Below are positions 8,684 through 18,490 of a DNA stretch of 64,000 nucleotides, piece after piece; the stretch's first letter is position 1, and each line of letters begins with the position of its first letter. Under the pieces are notes generated by a model. That model searched no databases, had not been told where the DNA came from, and saw only the letters and a list, made by a program, of their open reading frames with translations. The DNA lies in NCBI GenBank assembly GCA_016717285.1, contig JADKFU010000001.1, positions 558,001 through 622,000 of the forward strand, read 5' to 3'. The DNA comes from Chitinophagaceae bacterium (GTDB lineage: Bacteria; Bacteroidota; Bacteroidia; Chitinophagales; UBA10324). Position numbers and translations under genes: made by a program.

Positions 8684-10807
8684 TCAATACAGAAATACTT
8701 TCTTCGAAATTTTCTTTACATCATTTTCAATGGTTACCAGGTAGCAACCGGCGGTTAATTGATCAGCGCCGGTTTTCCATTCAAACTGATGTGATCCTGG
8801 TTTTAACAAACCATCCTGCAAAGTCGCAATAGTTCTTCCTGTTAAGTCGTGAATTTCAATTTTAGTGTAGCCGGTGATTTTTAAGTTGATATTAAGAGAA
8901 ACATCGGAGAACAGCGGCGCAGGATTGGGATAGATACTTATTTGTGACATGCCTGTTTCTTCTTCAGAAAGAATATTTGTAAGGCAACTGCCATTCAACT
9001 GTCCGTCCATCCATGCAACGCGCGCAGTAATCCAGTTTTTTAAAGTGTCAATTTCTTCTGCGTACGTTTCAGGATAATATGCATTGGGCCAGACATATAT
9101 TCCGAGAATCGGATACTTTTCAAACTGACGTTCTTTCGCACTGTCCAATACTAAGGCAAATGAATCTACCAGTTGGTGCATGTGATTCAAATCGAAAACA
9201 GATGTTCGAAGTTCCTGCCATCTGCATTGTAAGTGTTGGTAATAGGCAGAATCATCAAGCAGGCGTTGCCACCAGAATGGATTCAATCCGCCGTCATATT
9301 CAAACGGACAAGGAAAATCCCATTGCCAGTTTACGGTGTAGGCACCATTATAATAATCAGCATTGCCGAAAGCAAGATTGAAATCCCAGATAGGACCCAT
9401 TGTCAATTTTCCATTCTTGCTTGCTTTGTCTTTGTAAAAGAAACTGCTCCAACGATATCCGTCTACATTTTTGCTGATCTCATTCAGCAATGCAAAATCA
9501 ATGAAGGAAGATTCATCGGCAAATTTTCTGAAACCTGTAACCGGATTATTAAATGTTGGTGCAATCAAAGCATTTTCAAAGGAATCCATATAAGAATGAA
9601 TATAGTCTTTCTGCTGTTCTTTGATCTTTGCAGGTTGCGGATCATGATATTGGATGAAGATGGTTTGCCATACATCAGGATCAAAGCATGGAGGATATTG
9701 AGAGGTGAAACCATCTACCTGCTCTCCGTCATATTTATCAATTTTCAATATATATCCACCGGTCAATTCATCGCCTGCAATATCAATTTCTTTCAGCTCC
9801 GCGATATTCACACGAGCTGAATCCTGTTTTATTTTTTCTTCCAGCACATATACGCCCTGGTAAGCATTGTTAAGAATTACTTCACAGAATCTTGTACGTG
9901 AAGCATAGCGCCCGAGTTCATTTGACAAGCGATAAATCAGTGCATTGCGTACCATGGATTTATCATTGTACGGTGCGTACAATACCCAATCATTTTCTTC
10001 CGGCATACCAAGTAACGATACATTTAAATTTGAACCGGTGTCATCTTCTGTTTCAAAAGAATAGGACGCCTGCGGAAAGGTGATGGAGCTGCTGCCTCGT
10101 TTTTCAATGGAAATATTTCCTGAATAATTATTGGGTGTATCGGATGGATGATTGGAAAGGCCTGGTCCATTGTCAATAATTCCCATGTCGGCATCAATAC
10201 GCGAAAGATCAGAGATCAACTGTCCATTGGTGTTGATGATGATCAACGGCAGATTGGAAGATGTAAGCGCTGTGGAAGGACTTGCGGCGTCTGATTCAAA
10301 ACTGATGGACCAGTTGTGCAGGTCACCGAAATCGGCGTACGCATACTCATCTACAATCATTAATTGCCAGGTGCCATTCGGATCTTGTCCATTGTTGAAC
10401 TCTCCAAGGTTTCCCTCAGGAATATAAATGCCTGTGAAGGGAGGACTTCCTGCTGAAATACTAATCGATGCATTCATCTGAAAGCAAGTTCCGAGATAGC
10501 CATCACCATCCCAACCATTGTGCGACGTGAGTTCGACTAATGTGTTGTCAGGCGCTTTCAACCAAATGACTAAATCATCATCCCACGTATGACTTGCATT
10601 GATACAAACAGCAACTATTCCGAAAGCCTGATTAATGGATGCAGGAAATAGACCAGTTACCTGCAAGTTGTAATAATTAATCTGGCCATCGTCTGAAATC
10701 ATGCCCGTGTCACCTTCGAAAGTTTGCGCTCCCAATAACGAAATACCTGAAAAGAAAATAATGATAGTAAAGGCAGGATATAGCAAGAGTTTGAAATTGT
10801 TGATCAT
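8684..10807 (-). CDS. P-domain / CotH kinase-like protein with T9SS type A sorting domain
   Basis: A 707-residue secreted protein. It has a signal peptide (about 1-27, ending GAQ) and a proprotein convertase P-like beta-sandwich at about 30-170 (HTWDDDLVIWLKAPDNTLVE; DPNGTWQLMIVDEYAYADFG). A CotH kinase-like domain spans about 200-600, with YQGVYVLEEKIKQDSARVNI and the family hallmark GPIWDFNLAFGN. A type A sorting domain occupies about 625-707. CotH proteins are atypical protein kinases found in spore coats and on bacterial surfaces; in Bacteroidota their substrates are unknown. The P-domain is more often found next to proteases, so this pairing is of interest. It lies 68 bases downstream of the TMTC-like gene on the same strand. 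Confidence 0.85.
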   Translation of the reverse strand: MINNFKLLLYPAFTIIIFFSGISLLGAQTFEGDTGMISDDGQINYYNLQVTGLFPASINQAFGIVAVCINASHTWDDDLVIWLKAPDNTLVELTSHNGWDGDGYLGTCFQMNASISISAGSPPFTGIYIPEGNLGEFNNGQDPNGTWQLMIVDEYAYADFGDLHNWSISFESDAASPSTALTSSNLPLIIINTNGQLISDLSRIDADMGIIDNGPGLSNHPSDTPNNYSGNISIEKRGSSSITFPQASYSFETEDDTGSNLNVSLLGMPEENDWVLYAPYNDKSMVRNALIYRLSNELGRYASRTRFCEVILNNAYQGVYVLEEKIKQDSARVNIAELKEIDIAGDELTGGYILKIDKYDGEQVDGFTSQYPPCFDPDVWQTIFIQYHDPQPAKIKEQQKDYIHSYMDSFENALIAPTFNNPVTGFRKFADESSFIDFALLNEISKNVDGYRWSSFFYKDKASKNGKLTMGPIWDFNLAFGNADYYNGAYTVNWQWDFPCPFEYDGGLNPFWWQRLLDDSAYYQHLQCRWQELRTSVFDLNHMHQLVDSFALVLDSAKERQFEKYPILGIYVWPNAYYPETYAEEIDTLKNWITARVAWMDGQLNGSCLTNILSEEETGMSQISIYPNPAPLFSDVSLNINLKITGYTKIEIHDLTGRTIATLQDGLLKPGSHQFEWKTGADQLTAGCYLVTIENDVKKISKKVFLY

Positions 10808-10875
10808 TAAATGGATTTAATAATTTTATAAAGTTAGAATTTTTGAAAGGCTCATTTATTATTTCCCGGCAGCAA

Positions 10876-12981
10876 TCACCTTGTTGGCAAATATTTATTC
10901 GCATTTGCTGTATCTCCCATGAGGTAATAGGTTGCTCCCATGTTGTTGATTGCATTTTTATTGGCAGGATTTATTTCCAACACTTTTTTAAATGTGATCA
11001 AGGCATTCGGATAGTCTTTCAGCGCGCCATAACTATTGCCAAGGTTAACCAATGTCATTTCTGAATTTGGATTGATGGCCAGCGCTTTTTTGTAATATTC
11101 AATGGCGGTACTGAAATCTCCCATGTTTGCATAAGTGTTCCCCAAATTATAAGGAGGATACTCATCCTTTGGATTAAGCTGCATGGCTTTGCTGAGTAGT
11201 GCTATCGATTGCGGATAATTTTGCAACCTGGAATAAAATAAACCCATGTTGTTATATGGATCCGACGAAGTGGAGTCGAGCTGAATAGCCTTGTTCAGCA
11301 TTGCAAATGATTTCTCATATTCACCTGTCTCTCCGTATGCAACTCCAGCAGCAACGTAATAGCTGAAGTTTTTTTCCGTCATGTTTTCGCCTGCGTTTTC
11401 AAAACAGGTCACAGCGCTTTTATAATCTTCCAGTTCTTTGTATCCCATTCCAAGATTAAACCAGGCTTCGCCGTAATCCGGTAAAATCTTTACAGCCTCC
11501 GTGAGTTGACGAACACCTTCCGAAAGGAAATTCTTCTTTTGGTTTTCATCTTTTTCTATCAGGCCTTTTTCCATCACCAATATGCTACCATACGCGTATC
11601 GGATGCGTGCACTGTTTGGATGTGTTTGTGAATCAATTTTGGTCAGTGTGAGATTATCTTTCCAGTCTGTATTTCGCGCAATGGTTTTTGCGGAGAACAA
11701 CAGCAGTACCAATACAGAAACCGCAATAATTGCCTTGTGTTGATTTATAAGTGTTCTTATGTTCTTAGAAGTTGATGAATGTAAGTCCGCCTTGAAAAGT
11801 TGGAAAGAAATGAATGTTATACCTACGCAAAATGCAAGTGAAGGCATGAACAGAAACCGTTCACCCAATGTGGCTTCAATCAGGAAAAATAAATTGGAAG
11901 TGAGTGAGAGCGTTGCTCCGAAAAACAAAATGGACCAGGCAAGCGGACTTTTAGTTTTTAACCCGCGAATAGCTACTACCGCAAGTCCGATGATTATTGC
12001 CAGCGATAATAAGGCTTGCGGCGCACTGATTGAAACCAGCGGAATCGTGTTGTAAGAATAATCAAAACACAATGGTTGAGGAATAACAAGCAGCAGGAGA
12101 TATTTGCCGATAATTGAAATTGCTGTCGCATATCGCGTAACTAAATCATTACCGGCGCCCGCCAGACTGTTATTGATAAGTTGAATTTCATTAAAGTTGG
12201 TAAGACCTTTTAATACTGAAATGCGAATGGTGAGATAAATAAAGAAAGCTACGAGAAATGGAAGGGTGCTGATCGCAATTTTACGTGCATTGGCTTGAGT
12301 GAAAAAATAAATAGTCATAGGTGCAACCACTACCATTGTAATGGCTGTTTCTTTCGAAAGCATTGCAAAAAAGACAGCGATTCCTGCAGCTATCAGCAAC
12401 AGCATGCGGCCTTCCTTTGCGTATTTCATGAGGGCCCATAACGATATAAGTGAAAAAAGAAAACACAACAGTTCATCTGCACTCTTAATGTTTGCTACCA
12501 CTTCAGTATGTATCGGATGCGCTACAAATAACATGGTAGCTATGAAAGGAAGCAATATGTTTTTCTTTTCGAAGAAAAGTGAAAGTGTGATGAATAGCAT
12601 GATTGCTGTAATCGCGTATAGCAATACATTCACCCAATGGAAAAAGTGCGGATTGGCCGGAGCGAGCTGCCATTCAATAGCAAACAAAGCGATAGACAAC
12701 GGACGATAAAGACCTTCATTCCTGTCCCAAAATCCGGCGCGATAAGGAGTGGAGAAAATTTCAGGAAGTGCTGAAATCCCTTCTTTGGTAAAACTGTTTT
12801 TTCCGATCGCTGTTTCATCATCCAGCACAAAATCGTGCATCAGTGTATTTGCATAAAGCAGAAATGCGAATAGCCCACAAATGATCAGCAGCCATCTTCT
12901 TATAGATTTCTGATCTTTTTCAGAAATAACAGTCACTGGTTTAGCAGCAGCAGGCGAGCGTTGCTTTTCTTTTTTCATCAT
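10876..12981 (-). CDS. TMTC-like GT-C membrane protein with C-terminal TPR repeats
   Basis: A 701-residue protein. Residues 30-430 hold about 10 transmembrane segments with the GT-C glycosyltransferase layout: a first-loop acidic pair (HDFVLDDETAIG, D54-D55), then YRPLSIALFAIEW and the HPIHTEVV motif. Residues 440-701 hold about seven tetratricopeptide repeats (YGEAWFNLGMGYKELEDYKS; PKDEYPPYNLGNTYANMGDF). This is the architecture of the TMTC proteins, which in animals are O-mannosyltransferases; bacterial relatives are common in Bacteroidota but of unproven activity. With neighbours that are T9SS cargo, a role in glycosylating exported proteins is attractive but inferred. Two adjacent ATGs begin the gene; either may serve. 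Confidence 0.8.
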   Translation of the reverse strand: MMKKEKQRSPAAAKPVTVISEKDQKSIRRWLLIICGLFAFLLYANTLMHDFVLDDETAIGKNSFTKEGISALPEIFSTPYRAGFWDRNEGLYRPLSIALFAIEWQLAPANPHFFHWVNVLLYAITAIMLFITLSLFFEKKNILLPFIATMLFVAHPIHTEVVANIKSADELLCFLFSLISLWALMKYAKEGRMLLLIAAGIAVFFAMLSKETAITMVVVAPMTIYFFTQANARKIAISTLPFLVAFFIYLTIRISVLKGLTNFNEIQLINNSLAGAGNDLVTRYATAISIIGKYLLLLVIPQPLCFDYSYNTIPLVSISAPQALLSLAIIIGLAVVAIRGLKTKSPLAWSILFFGATLSLTSNLFFLIEATLGERFLFMPSLAFCVGITFISFQLFKADLHSSTSKNIRTLINQHKAIIAVSVLVLLLFSAKTIARNTDWKDNLTLTKIDSQTHPNSARIRYAYGSILVMEKGLIEKDENQKKNFLSEGVRQLTEAVKILPDYGEAWFNLGMGYKELEDYKSAVTCFENAGENMTEKNFSYYVAAGVAYGETGEYEKSFAMLNKAIQLDSTSSDPYNNMGLFYSRLQNYPQSIALLSKAMQLNPKDEYPPYNLGNTYANMGDFSTAIEYYKKALAINPNSEMTLVNLGNSYGALKDYPNALITFKKVLEINPANKNAINNMGATYYLMGDTANANKYLPTR

Positions 12982-13051
12982 CGCAAAATAGTGAATGCGG
13001 TTTGATTTCGAAAGGCCAGCGAATTATTATTGGGGTTGATACATTACCATG

Positions 13052-15154
13052 TTATTCAATCACGACTTTTTGTACCTGCGTTTCAAAACTGTTACTGATT
13101 TCAAGCAAGTAATTTCCGGCTGAAATGGAATGCAGCGGTATTTGAACCAATGAAACATCATCTGTTTCATTCAATTCACGAACAATCATTACTATTCCAA
13201 ACATATTCAGCAACCTGATTTGAGAGGCACCGGCATGATTCATTGAAACAGTAAGAATATCATGAGCAGGATTCGGATAAATTAAAAATGAAATCTCATC
13301 AGTTGGTTCATTCAGAAATATTTTTTGCGGCAGCGTAGTGAATTTTTTTATTTCGGTGAATCCTGATTTTTTTATTCCATCTGCATCGCACCACGTTTGC
13401 AACCGCCAATCATATTTGGTATTTGCAGTTAAGCCTGTTAATTTTTTAGAGTCCTTGGTGCCCAGCACAGTTTTTTCAAGCCATGCTGATTCACTGTGTT
13501 TTTTATACTGAAGCAGATACGATTCCACATTGGCAACTCCGGCCCATTTGATGGTGGCAGCAGTGGATGTTACCTCTTTAGATTTTAAGGTTTTTTGTGT
13601 AGGACGCGCGCAAGGATTCCAAACATATTTATGACTGCGATAGGTAATAATATTTTTTGGAGCATTAAGTTTCAATTCCCAGACAATGGTGCCTTCCGGC
13701 GTTATTTCTGTCATGCTTGGGTTAGCGGTATTTAATCTCCAGCCCCAGTTGATGAATGTATTTCCATTTGTTAATCGCTGCACGCTTCCCATCGCAGAAT
13801 AGTATAAAAACGTATTCGGATTGGTGTCCGGATGTTTGTAGCTCCAAACCAACGTGGCTGTCTTATTCACTTCATCTACTGCATATTCTTTCGCTGCACT
13901 TTCTTGTGGCACATGATAAACACCATTGTCGAACAGCGTAATATGCCCGTTGTCAATGCGCCGGGCATCATGCTGATAAGTAAAAGGCTGGGGTTCATTG
14001 ATAAAGGTAAATTCATTCATCACACCACCCATCCGCCATATAAACTCACCGGTGTTGCGATCAATTTTAGTTACCTGATCGAGTGTGCGATGTGAAGCAA
14101 TGATGTTGCCGTCGTTGTCAATTTCTATGGAGTTCGTATGTACATAATCAACGGTGGAAAAAGTAAGATTTTTATGCAAGGCCTCCGGAACTTCGATATG
14201 ATCAAAGCTGCGCCATTCAAAAACGAGATGGTGAGCTGCATCAAATTCCTGAATCACGGCGCCGGTCACCGTGCAGCTTTGAGAATAGGAGGGATCATAA
14301 ACCGAAAGATCCAGGACCTGGTATTCATCGGCAACAAACAAAACATGACCATCAGTCAGCACCAGAAATTCGTGTTCATCCGCCTCATAACCATTAGCCG
14401 GGTAATAGGTATCAATCACATTGAAATTGGAATCCAGCAGATCAAAGCCGTTTTTGCTGCCGTTGAAAATCCCGAAATATCCTTTTTCATTTTGATTGAA
14501 ATTCGACGGTTTATTTAGCGCAGTGACTTCCCGGAAAAAGACAGAATCGCCGGAAGTCGTAATGGCCTGATAGCCTGTATAACTGTTAGGTTGAAAGTTT
14601 CCGCTGAATGAATCAAAGAAGATATCTCCTGGTGAAGGATTGATATTGGTGGTAATTTCAAACATGCCGTCTATCTCGCGATTACTTATTTCTTCGTTTG
14701 TTTCATCTGCAGAAAGCAGGGTTTCTTCATCCTGAATCTGTTCTTTCATTTCTTTAAAACGTTGCTGTTCTTCAGCCACATATGCTCTGTGCGTTTGGAA
14801 TTTAAAGGTAAAGCCGTTTAAAATTTGTCCTTGTTTGGTTTTTAACCCTTTCGTAATCGTTACGGTAACCACTTCATTGAAATTGAAAGGCATTTCAGGT
14901 TGCAATAGAATCGTTTTACCATCATTTGCAAGAATCAGTTTGAAAACGTGTGAACCGCTCGATGCACCTTCAATGGAAAATTGTTCTGTCTTTACTGTTG
15001 CAGGATCAATAAGATGGCCTTCGCGGATTATTATGTTGTGTTCCGGATTGATCATAACTGAACCCGGCATTGGTGATACGTATTGAAATTGTGCAATTGA
15101 TTGTTGAAGGCCAAAGGTGAGCTGCAGCAGGAGGCAGGTAGCAATTATTTTCAT
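13052..15154 (-). CDS. Arylsulfotransferase (ASST)-like protein with Fn3 and T9SS type A domain, paralogue 1
   Basis: A 700-residue secreted protein. It has a signal peptide (MKIIATCLLLQLTFGLQQSIAQ), an N-terminal Ig-like/Big_5-type domain (about 25-125, HNIIIREGHLIDPA), and an ASST-type propeller (about 170-530). Propeller features are DEHEFLVLTDGHVLFVADEY, YVHTNSIEIDNDGN, RTLDQVTKIDRNTGEFIWRM, QHDARRIDNGHITLFDNG and SAMGSVQRLTNGNTFINWGW. An Fn3 domain (about 535-625) and a type A sorting domain (about 640-700) complete it. ASST enzymes move sulfate between phenolic esters without PAPS; whether this one is active is not known. The frame opens at 15211, but ATG 15154 matches the paralogues and gives the signal peptide. 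It is about 75 percent similar by eye to the next gene, a tandem duplication. Confidence 0.85.
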   Translation of the reverse strand: MKIIATCLLLQLTFGLQQSIAQFQYVSPMPGSVMINPEHNIIIREGHLIDPATVKTEQFSIEGASSGSHVFKLILANDGKTILLQPEMPFNFNEVVTVTITKGLKTKQGQILNGFTFKFQTHRAYVAEEQQRFKEMKEQIQDEETLLSADETNEEISNREIDGMFEITTNINPSPGDIFFDSFSGNFQPNSYTGYQAITTSGDSVFFREVTALNKPSNFNQNEKGYFGIFNGSKNGFDLLDSNFNVIDTYYPANGYEADEHEFLVLTDGHVLFVADEYQVLDLSVYDPSYSQSCTVTGAVIQEFDAAHHLVFEWRSFDHIEVPEALHKNLTFSTVDYVHTNSIEIDNDGNIIASHRTLDQVTKIDRNTGEFIWRMGGVMNEFTFINEPQPFTYQHDARRIDNGHITLFDNGVYHVPQESAAKEYAVDEVNKTATLVWSYKHPDTNPNTFLYYSAMGSVQRLTNGNTFINWGWRLNTANPSMTEITPEGTIVWELKLNAPKNIITYRSHKYVWNPCARPTQKTLKSKEVTSTAATIKWAGVANVESYLLQYKKHSESAWLEKTVLGTKDSKKLTGLTANTKYDWRLQTWCDADGIKKSGFTEIKKFTTLPQKIFLNEPTDEISFLIYPNPAHDILTVSMNHAGASQIRLLNMFGIVMIVRELNETDDVSLVQIPLHSISAGNYLLEISNSFETQVQKVVIE

Positions 15155-15332
15155 GAAAATGGATTTAGCATTCGCTTGAATGATAGGAATAATTATCGAA
15201 AGGGTAATCAAGTCGGAGCGTACACAAAAAAAGGAAGCTTAAAAAATGATTGTTGCTCCTGCCTGGAAGCGCAATGGCTCAGGTATTTCAGTTTGCTCTT
15301 ATCAACTATAATAGAAAATTCAATTTCGATTC

Positions 15333-17426
15333 TTATTCAATCACCACTTTTTGCACCTGTTTTTCTAAATCATTGCTGATTTCAACTAAATAGGTTCCAG
15401 GCGAAATTGAATGCACGGGCAACTGTATCATGGAAGCATCCTCATCATTTATTTCACGAATAATCAAAACTTGCCCCAACATATTCAACAACCTGATTTG
15501 TGAAACTTCATGCGTCCCAATTGAAATGTTGATGAGGTCACGAACCGGATTCGGATATATTAAAAATGAAGTTGCATCAGTTGGTTCAGTCAGAATTGTT
15601 TTTTGCGGCAGTGTAGTGAACTTTTTTATTTCGGTGAATCCTGATTTTTTTATTCCATCTGCATCGCACCAGGTCTGCAACCGCCAGTCATATTTGGTAC
15701 TTGCATCCAGGCCTGTTAGCTTTTTAGAAGTTTTGGTACCGAGCACTGTTTTTTGAAGCCAGGCTGATTCACTGTGTTTTTTATACTGAAGCAGGTAGGA
15801 ATCTACATTAACAACACCGGCCCATTTAACGGTGGCAGCAGTAGCGGTTACATCTTTTGCTTTTAAGGTTTTTTGTGTAGCGCGCGGACAAGGGTTCCAG
15901 ACATATTTATGACTGCGGTAAGCAATGATGTTTTTTGAAGAAGCGAGTTTCAGTTCCCAGACAATGGTGCCTGCGGAAGTAACTTCCGTCATGCTTGGGT
16001 TTGAAGTATTACCTCTCCAGCCCCAGTTAATGAATGTATTTCCATTTTCCAGTCGCTGTACACTTCCCATGGCAAAATAATAATTGAAAGATCCGGGTGA
16101 TGAACCGGGATGCTTATAGCTCCAGACCAATGTAGCAGTCTTATTTATTTCATCCAGTTCATATTCTTTAGCAGCACTAACAGTAGGTGAATGATAATTG
16201 CCATTGTCGAAAAGCGTGATGTGTCCGTTGGCAATGCGTCGAACGTCATGCTGATAAGTAAAGTGTTGCGGATCGTTGGTGAAAGTAAATTCATTTTCAA
16301 TACCTCCAAGACGCCAGATGAACTCACCGGTATTGCGGTCGATTTTGGTAATCTGATCAAGGTGACGATGTGATGCAAGTATGTTTCCGTCGTTGTCGAT
16401 TTCTATTGCATTAGTGTGCACATAGTCAATAAAACTGAATGCAAGGTTGGAATGCAATGCCTCAGGAACTTCAACGTGATCAAAACTGCGCCATTCGAAA
16501 ATGAGGTTGTGACTTGCATCAAATTCCTGAATCACGGCACCGTTTACATTGCAGTTATGTGAATAGGTTGGATTGTAAACAGAAAGATCCAGTATCTGGT
16601 ATTCATCTGCAACAATAAATACGTGGCCATCAGGCAACACCTGGAATTCATGTTCATCAGCATCGTAGCCATTAGCAGGATAATAAGTGTCAATCACATT
16701 GAAATTGGAATCCATGAGGTCGTAACCGCCTTCACCTCCATTAAACACACCGAAGTATCCTTTTTTATTCTGAAGGAAATCAAAGGGAGAAATAATCTCA
16801 CGCGAGAAAATGGAATCACCGTTAACGGTAACTGCATGATAGCCGGTAAAGTTATTTGATTGGAAATTACCGCTGAATGCATCAAAAAAAATGTCGCCGG
16901 GAGACGGATTGGTATTGACCGTGATGTCGAACATGCCATCTATCTGCCGCGTGTCATCCTCTTCTTCAACTGCTTCAGTCACCCATAATTTATTTTCTTC
17001 TTCCTGAACGATTTTCTTTAAATCTTTGAAATGCTGGTGCTCTTCAGCAGTATATGCTCTGTGTGTACGAAAGTTAAATGATAGGTTTTCTATTGCCTGG
17101 CCTTGCTTTGTTTTCAGACCATCTTTAATAGTTACTGTCACCACTTCATTAAAAGCAAAAGGTATTTCGGGTTGTAACAATATCGTTTTGCCATCATCAG
17201 CAAGTATCAGTTTGAAAACATGAGTGCCGCTTACTGCGCCTTCAATAGAAAATAAGTTTGCATTTAATTCAGCGGGTTCAATAACATTGCCTTCACGAAT
17301 AATAATGTTGTGTTCCGGGTTGATCATGATGGAGCCTGGCTTTGGAGACAAGTATTGGAATTGTGCAAGCGATTGTTGAAGACTTACTACGGATAGTAAA
17401 AGGCATAGCGTAACAATTTTTTTCAT
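15333..17426 (-). CDS. Arylsulfotransferase (ASST)-like protein with Fn3 and T9SS type A domain, paralogue 2
   Basis: A 697-residue tandem paralogue of the preceding gene with the same layout: signal peptide (MKKIVTLCLLLSVVSLQQSL), Ig-like domain, ASST-type propeller, Fn3 and type A sorting domain. The conserved propeller motifs are all present (DEHEFQVLPDGHVFIVADEY; IDYVHTNAIEIDNDGNILAS; TYQHDVRRIANGHITLFDNG; SAGTIVWELKL). The acidic insert between the Ig-like and propeller domains (residues 140-165, with runs of E and D) differs most between copies. The 178-base gap to paralogue 1 has no terminator that I can see, so read-through is possible. It is the first gene of the minus-strand run. 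Confidence 0.85.
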   Translation of the reverse strand: MKKIVTLCLLLSVVSLQQSLAQFQYLSPKPGSIMINPEHNIIIREGNVIEPAELNANLFSIEGAVSGTHVFKLILADDGKTILLQPEIPFAFNEVVTVTIKDGLKTKQGQAIENLSFNFRTHRAYTAEEHQHFKDLKKIVQEEENKLWVTEAVEEEDDTRQIDGMFDITVNTNPSPGDIFFDAFSGNFQSNNFTGYHAVTVNGDSIFSREIISPFDFLQNKKGYFGVFNGGEGGYDLMDSNFNVIDTYYPANGYDADEHEFQVLPDGHVFIVADEYQILDLSVYNPTYSHNCNVNGAVIQEFDASHNLIFEWRSFDHVEVPEALHSNLAFSFIDYVHTNAIEIDNDGNILASHRHLDQITKIDRNTGEFIWRLGGIENEFTFTNDPQHFTYQHDVRRIANGHITLFDNGNYHSPTVSAAKEYELDEINKTATLVWSYKHPGSSPGSFNYYFAMGSVQRLENGNTFINWGWRGNTSNPSMTEVTSAGTIVWELKLASSKNIIAYRSHKYVWNPCPRATQKTLKAKDVTATAATVKWAGVVNVDSYLLQYKKHSESAWLQKTVLGTKTSKKLTGLDASTKYDWRLQTWCDADGIKKSGFTEIKKFTTLPQKTILTEPTDATSFLIYPNPVRDLINISIGTHEVSQIRLLNMLGQVLIIREINDEDASMIQLPVHSISPGTYLVEISNDLEKQVQKVVIE

Positions 17427-17599
17427 GAAGAAGGATTTAACAGGTGAATGAATGAGCTGGAAAACTAACTAATTCTATTCAGAAATGAAACAGGTTGAAG
17501 AAAGGAAAATGTACAAATGGAAAATGTCACCAGCGGAGGAATCGAAACTTTTCTGTCGAAATAACTATTTCGTAATATCGCCGCACGAAAAGCAATAAC

Positions 17600-18406
17600 A
17601 TGACCACTGCCCAGATTGCCTTTGAACGGTTGTTAACTATCATGAATGAATTGCGCGAACAATGTCCATGGGATAAAAAGCAAACCATTGAATCGCTTCG
17701 ACTGCTTACGATAGAAGAAACCTATGAGTTAGCGGATGCTATAGATGAAAAGGATATGAAATTATTGAAGGAAGAAATTGGGGATGTTTTGCTGCACATG
17801 GTTTTTTATTCAAAAATTGCATCGGAGCAGCAGGCTTTTGATATCACCGATGTAATCAATACACTTTGTGATAAACTCATCCGTCGCCATCCGCATATTT
17901 ACGGTGATCCGGATAATGAAGGCAAGCTCGTGAAAGTAACTTCGGAAGCTGATGTGAAGCACAACTGGGAACAGATTAAAATGAAAGAACGAAAAAAATC
18001 TGTGTTGGAAGGTGTGCCTGCATCTTTGCCTGCTGTAGTAAAGGCTTTCCGGATTCAGGATAAAGCAAAGCAGGTTGGTTTTGAATGGGAAAATAAAGTG
18101 GATGTATGGAAAAAAGTTGAAGAAGAGCTTGATGAGTTTAGGCATTATTCAACACGCGAAAATCTTTCTTCAGCAGAAAAAGAAAGCATGGAGCAGGAGT
18201 TCGGTGATGTTTTATTTTCACTCATCAATTTTTCCCGCTTTCTCGAAATTGACCCTGAAGCGGCTCTCGAAAAAACCAATAAAAAATTTATTTCCCGCTT
18301 CCGGATGATGGAAGATACTGCCCTCGAACAAAAACGAACCTTGAAAGAAATGACGTTGGAAGAGATGGATACGTTGTGGAATAGGGCGAAGGAGGTTTTT
18401 AAGTAA
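17600..18406 (+). CDS. mazG: Nucleoside triphosphate pyrophosphohydrolase MazG
   Basis: A 268-residue cytosolic enzyme, close to the usual 260-270 residues of MazG, which hydrolyses nucleoside triphosphates to monophosphates and pyrophosphate and cleans non-canonical or excess nucleotides. Both tandem MazG helical domains are present. The first has the metal-binding EExxE...ExxD pattern (EETYELADAID ... KEEIGDVLLHMVFYSKIA) at about 32-72, and the second repeats it (VEEELDEF ... EQEFGDVLFSLINFSRF) at about 174-218. The stretch LIRRHPHIYGD between them is a family hallmark. The ATG at 17600 is the only reasonable start. It is transcribed convergently with ung. Confidence 0.93.
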   Translation: MTTAQIAFERLLTIMNELREQCPWDKKQTIESLRLLTIEETYELADAIDEKDMKLLKEEIGDVLLHMVFYSKIASEQQAFDITDVINTLCDKLIRRHPHIYGDPDNEGKLVKVTSEADVKHNWEQIKMKERKKSVLEGVPASLPAVVKAFRIQDKAKQVGFEWENKVDVWKKVEEELDEFRHYSTRENLSSAEKESMEQEFGDVLFSLINFSRFLEIDPEAALEKTNKKFISRFRMMEDTALEQKRTLKEMTLEEMDTLWNRAKEVFK

Positions 18407-18414
18407 TGTGCCGA

Positions 18415-18486
18415 TGGATTAGGTATTTAGGTAGTCAATAGGTCATCATTACACTAATTCCTAATTCCTAATTCTCAATTCCTAAT
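18415..18486. repeat. Intergenic low-complexity repeat (CTAATTC / GTCAATAGGTC type)
   Basis: Between the convergent mazG and ung genes lies a run of short imperfect direct repeats: CTAATTC in several tandem copies, preceded by a TAGTCAATAGGTCATCATT stretch. The same style of repeat recurs at about 32165-32235, 47961-48000 and 57442-57484, and, as coding sequence, inside valS. Confidence 0.6.
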
Positions 18487-18490
18487 TCAC

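Noticed and set aside
9233..9820. 195-residue plus-strand frame inside the CotH gene
   Set aside because: It is antisense to a strongly supported gene, and its sequence has no domain, low complexity patterns of a shadow frame and no start context.
14138..14518. 126-residue plus-strand frame antisense to the ASST-like gene
   Set aside because: Shadow of the conserved ASST coding frame; a similar antisense frame recurs at the paralogue because the protein is conserved, not because it is a gene.
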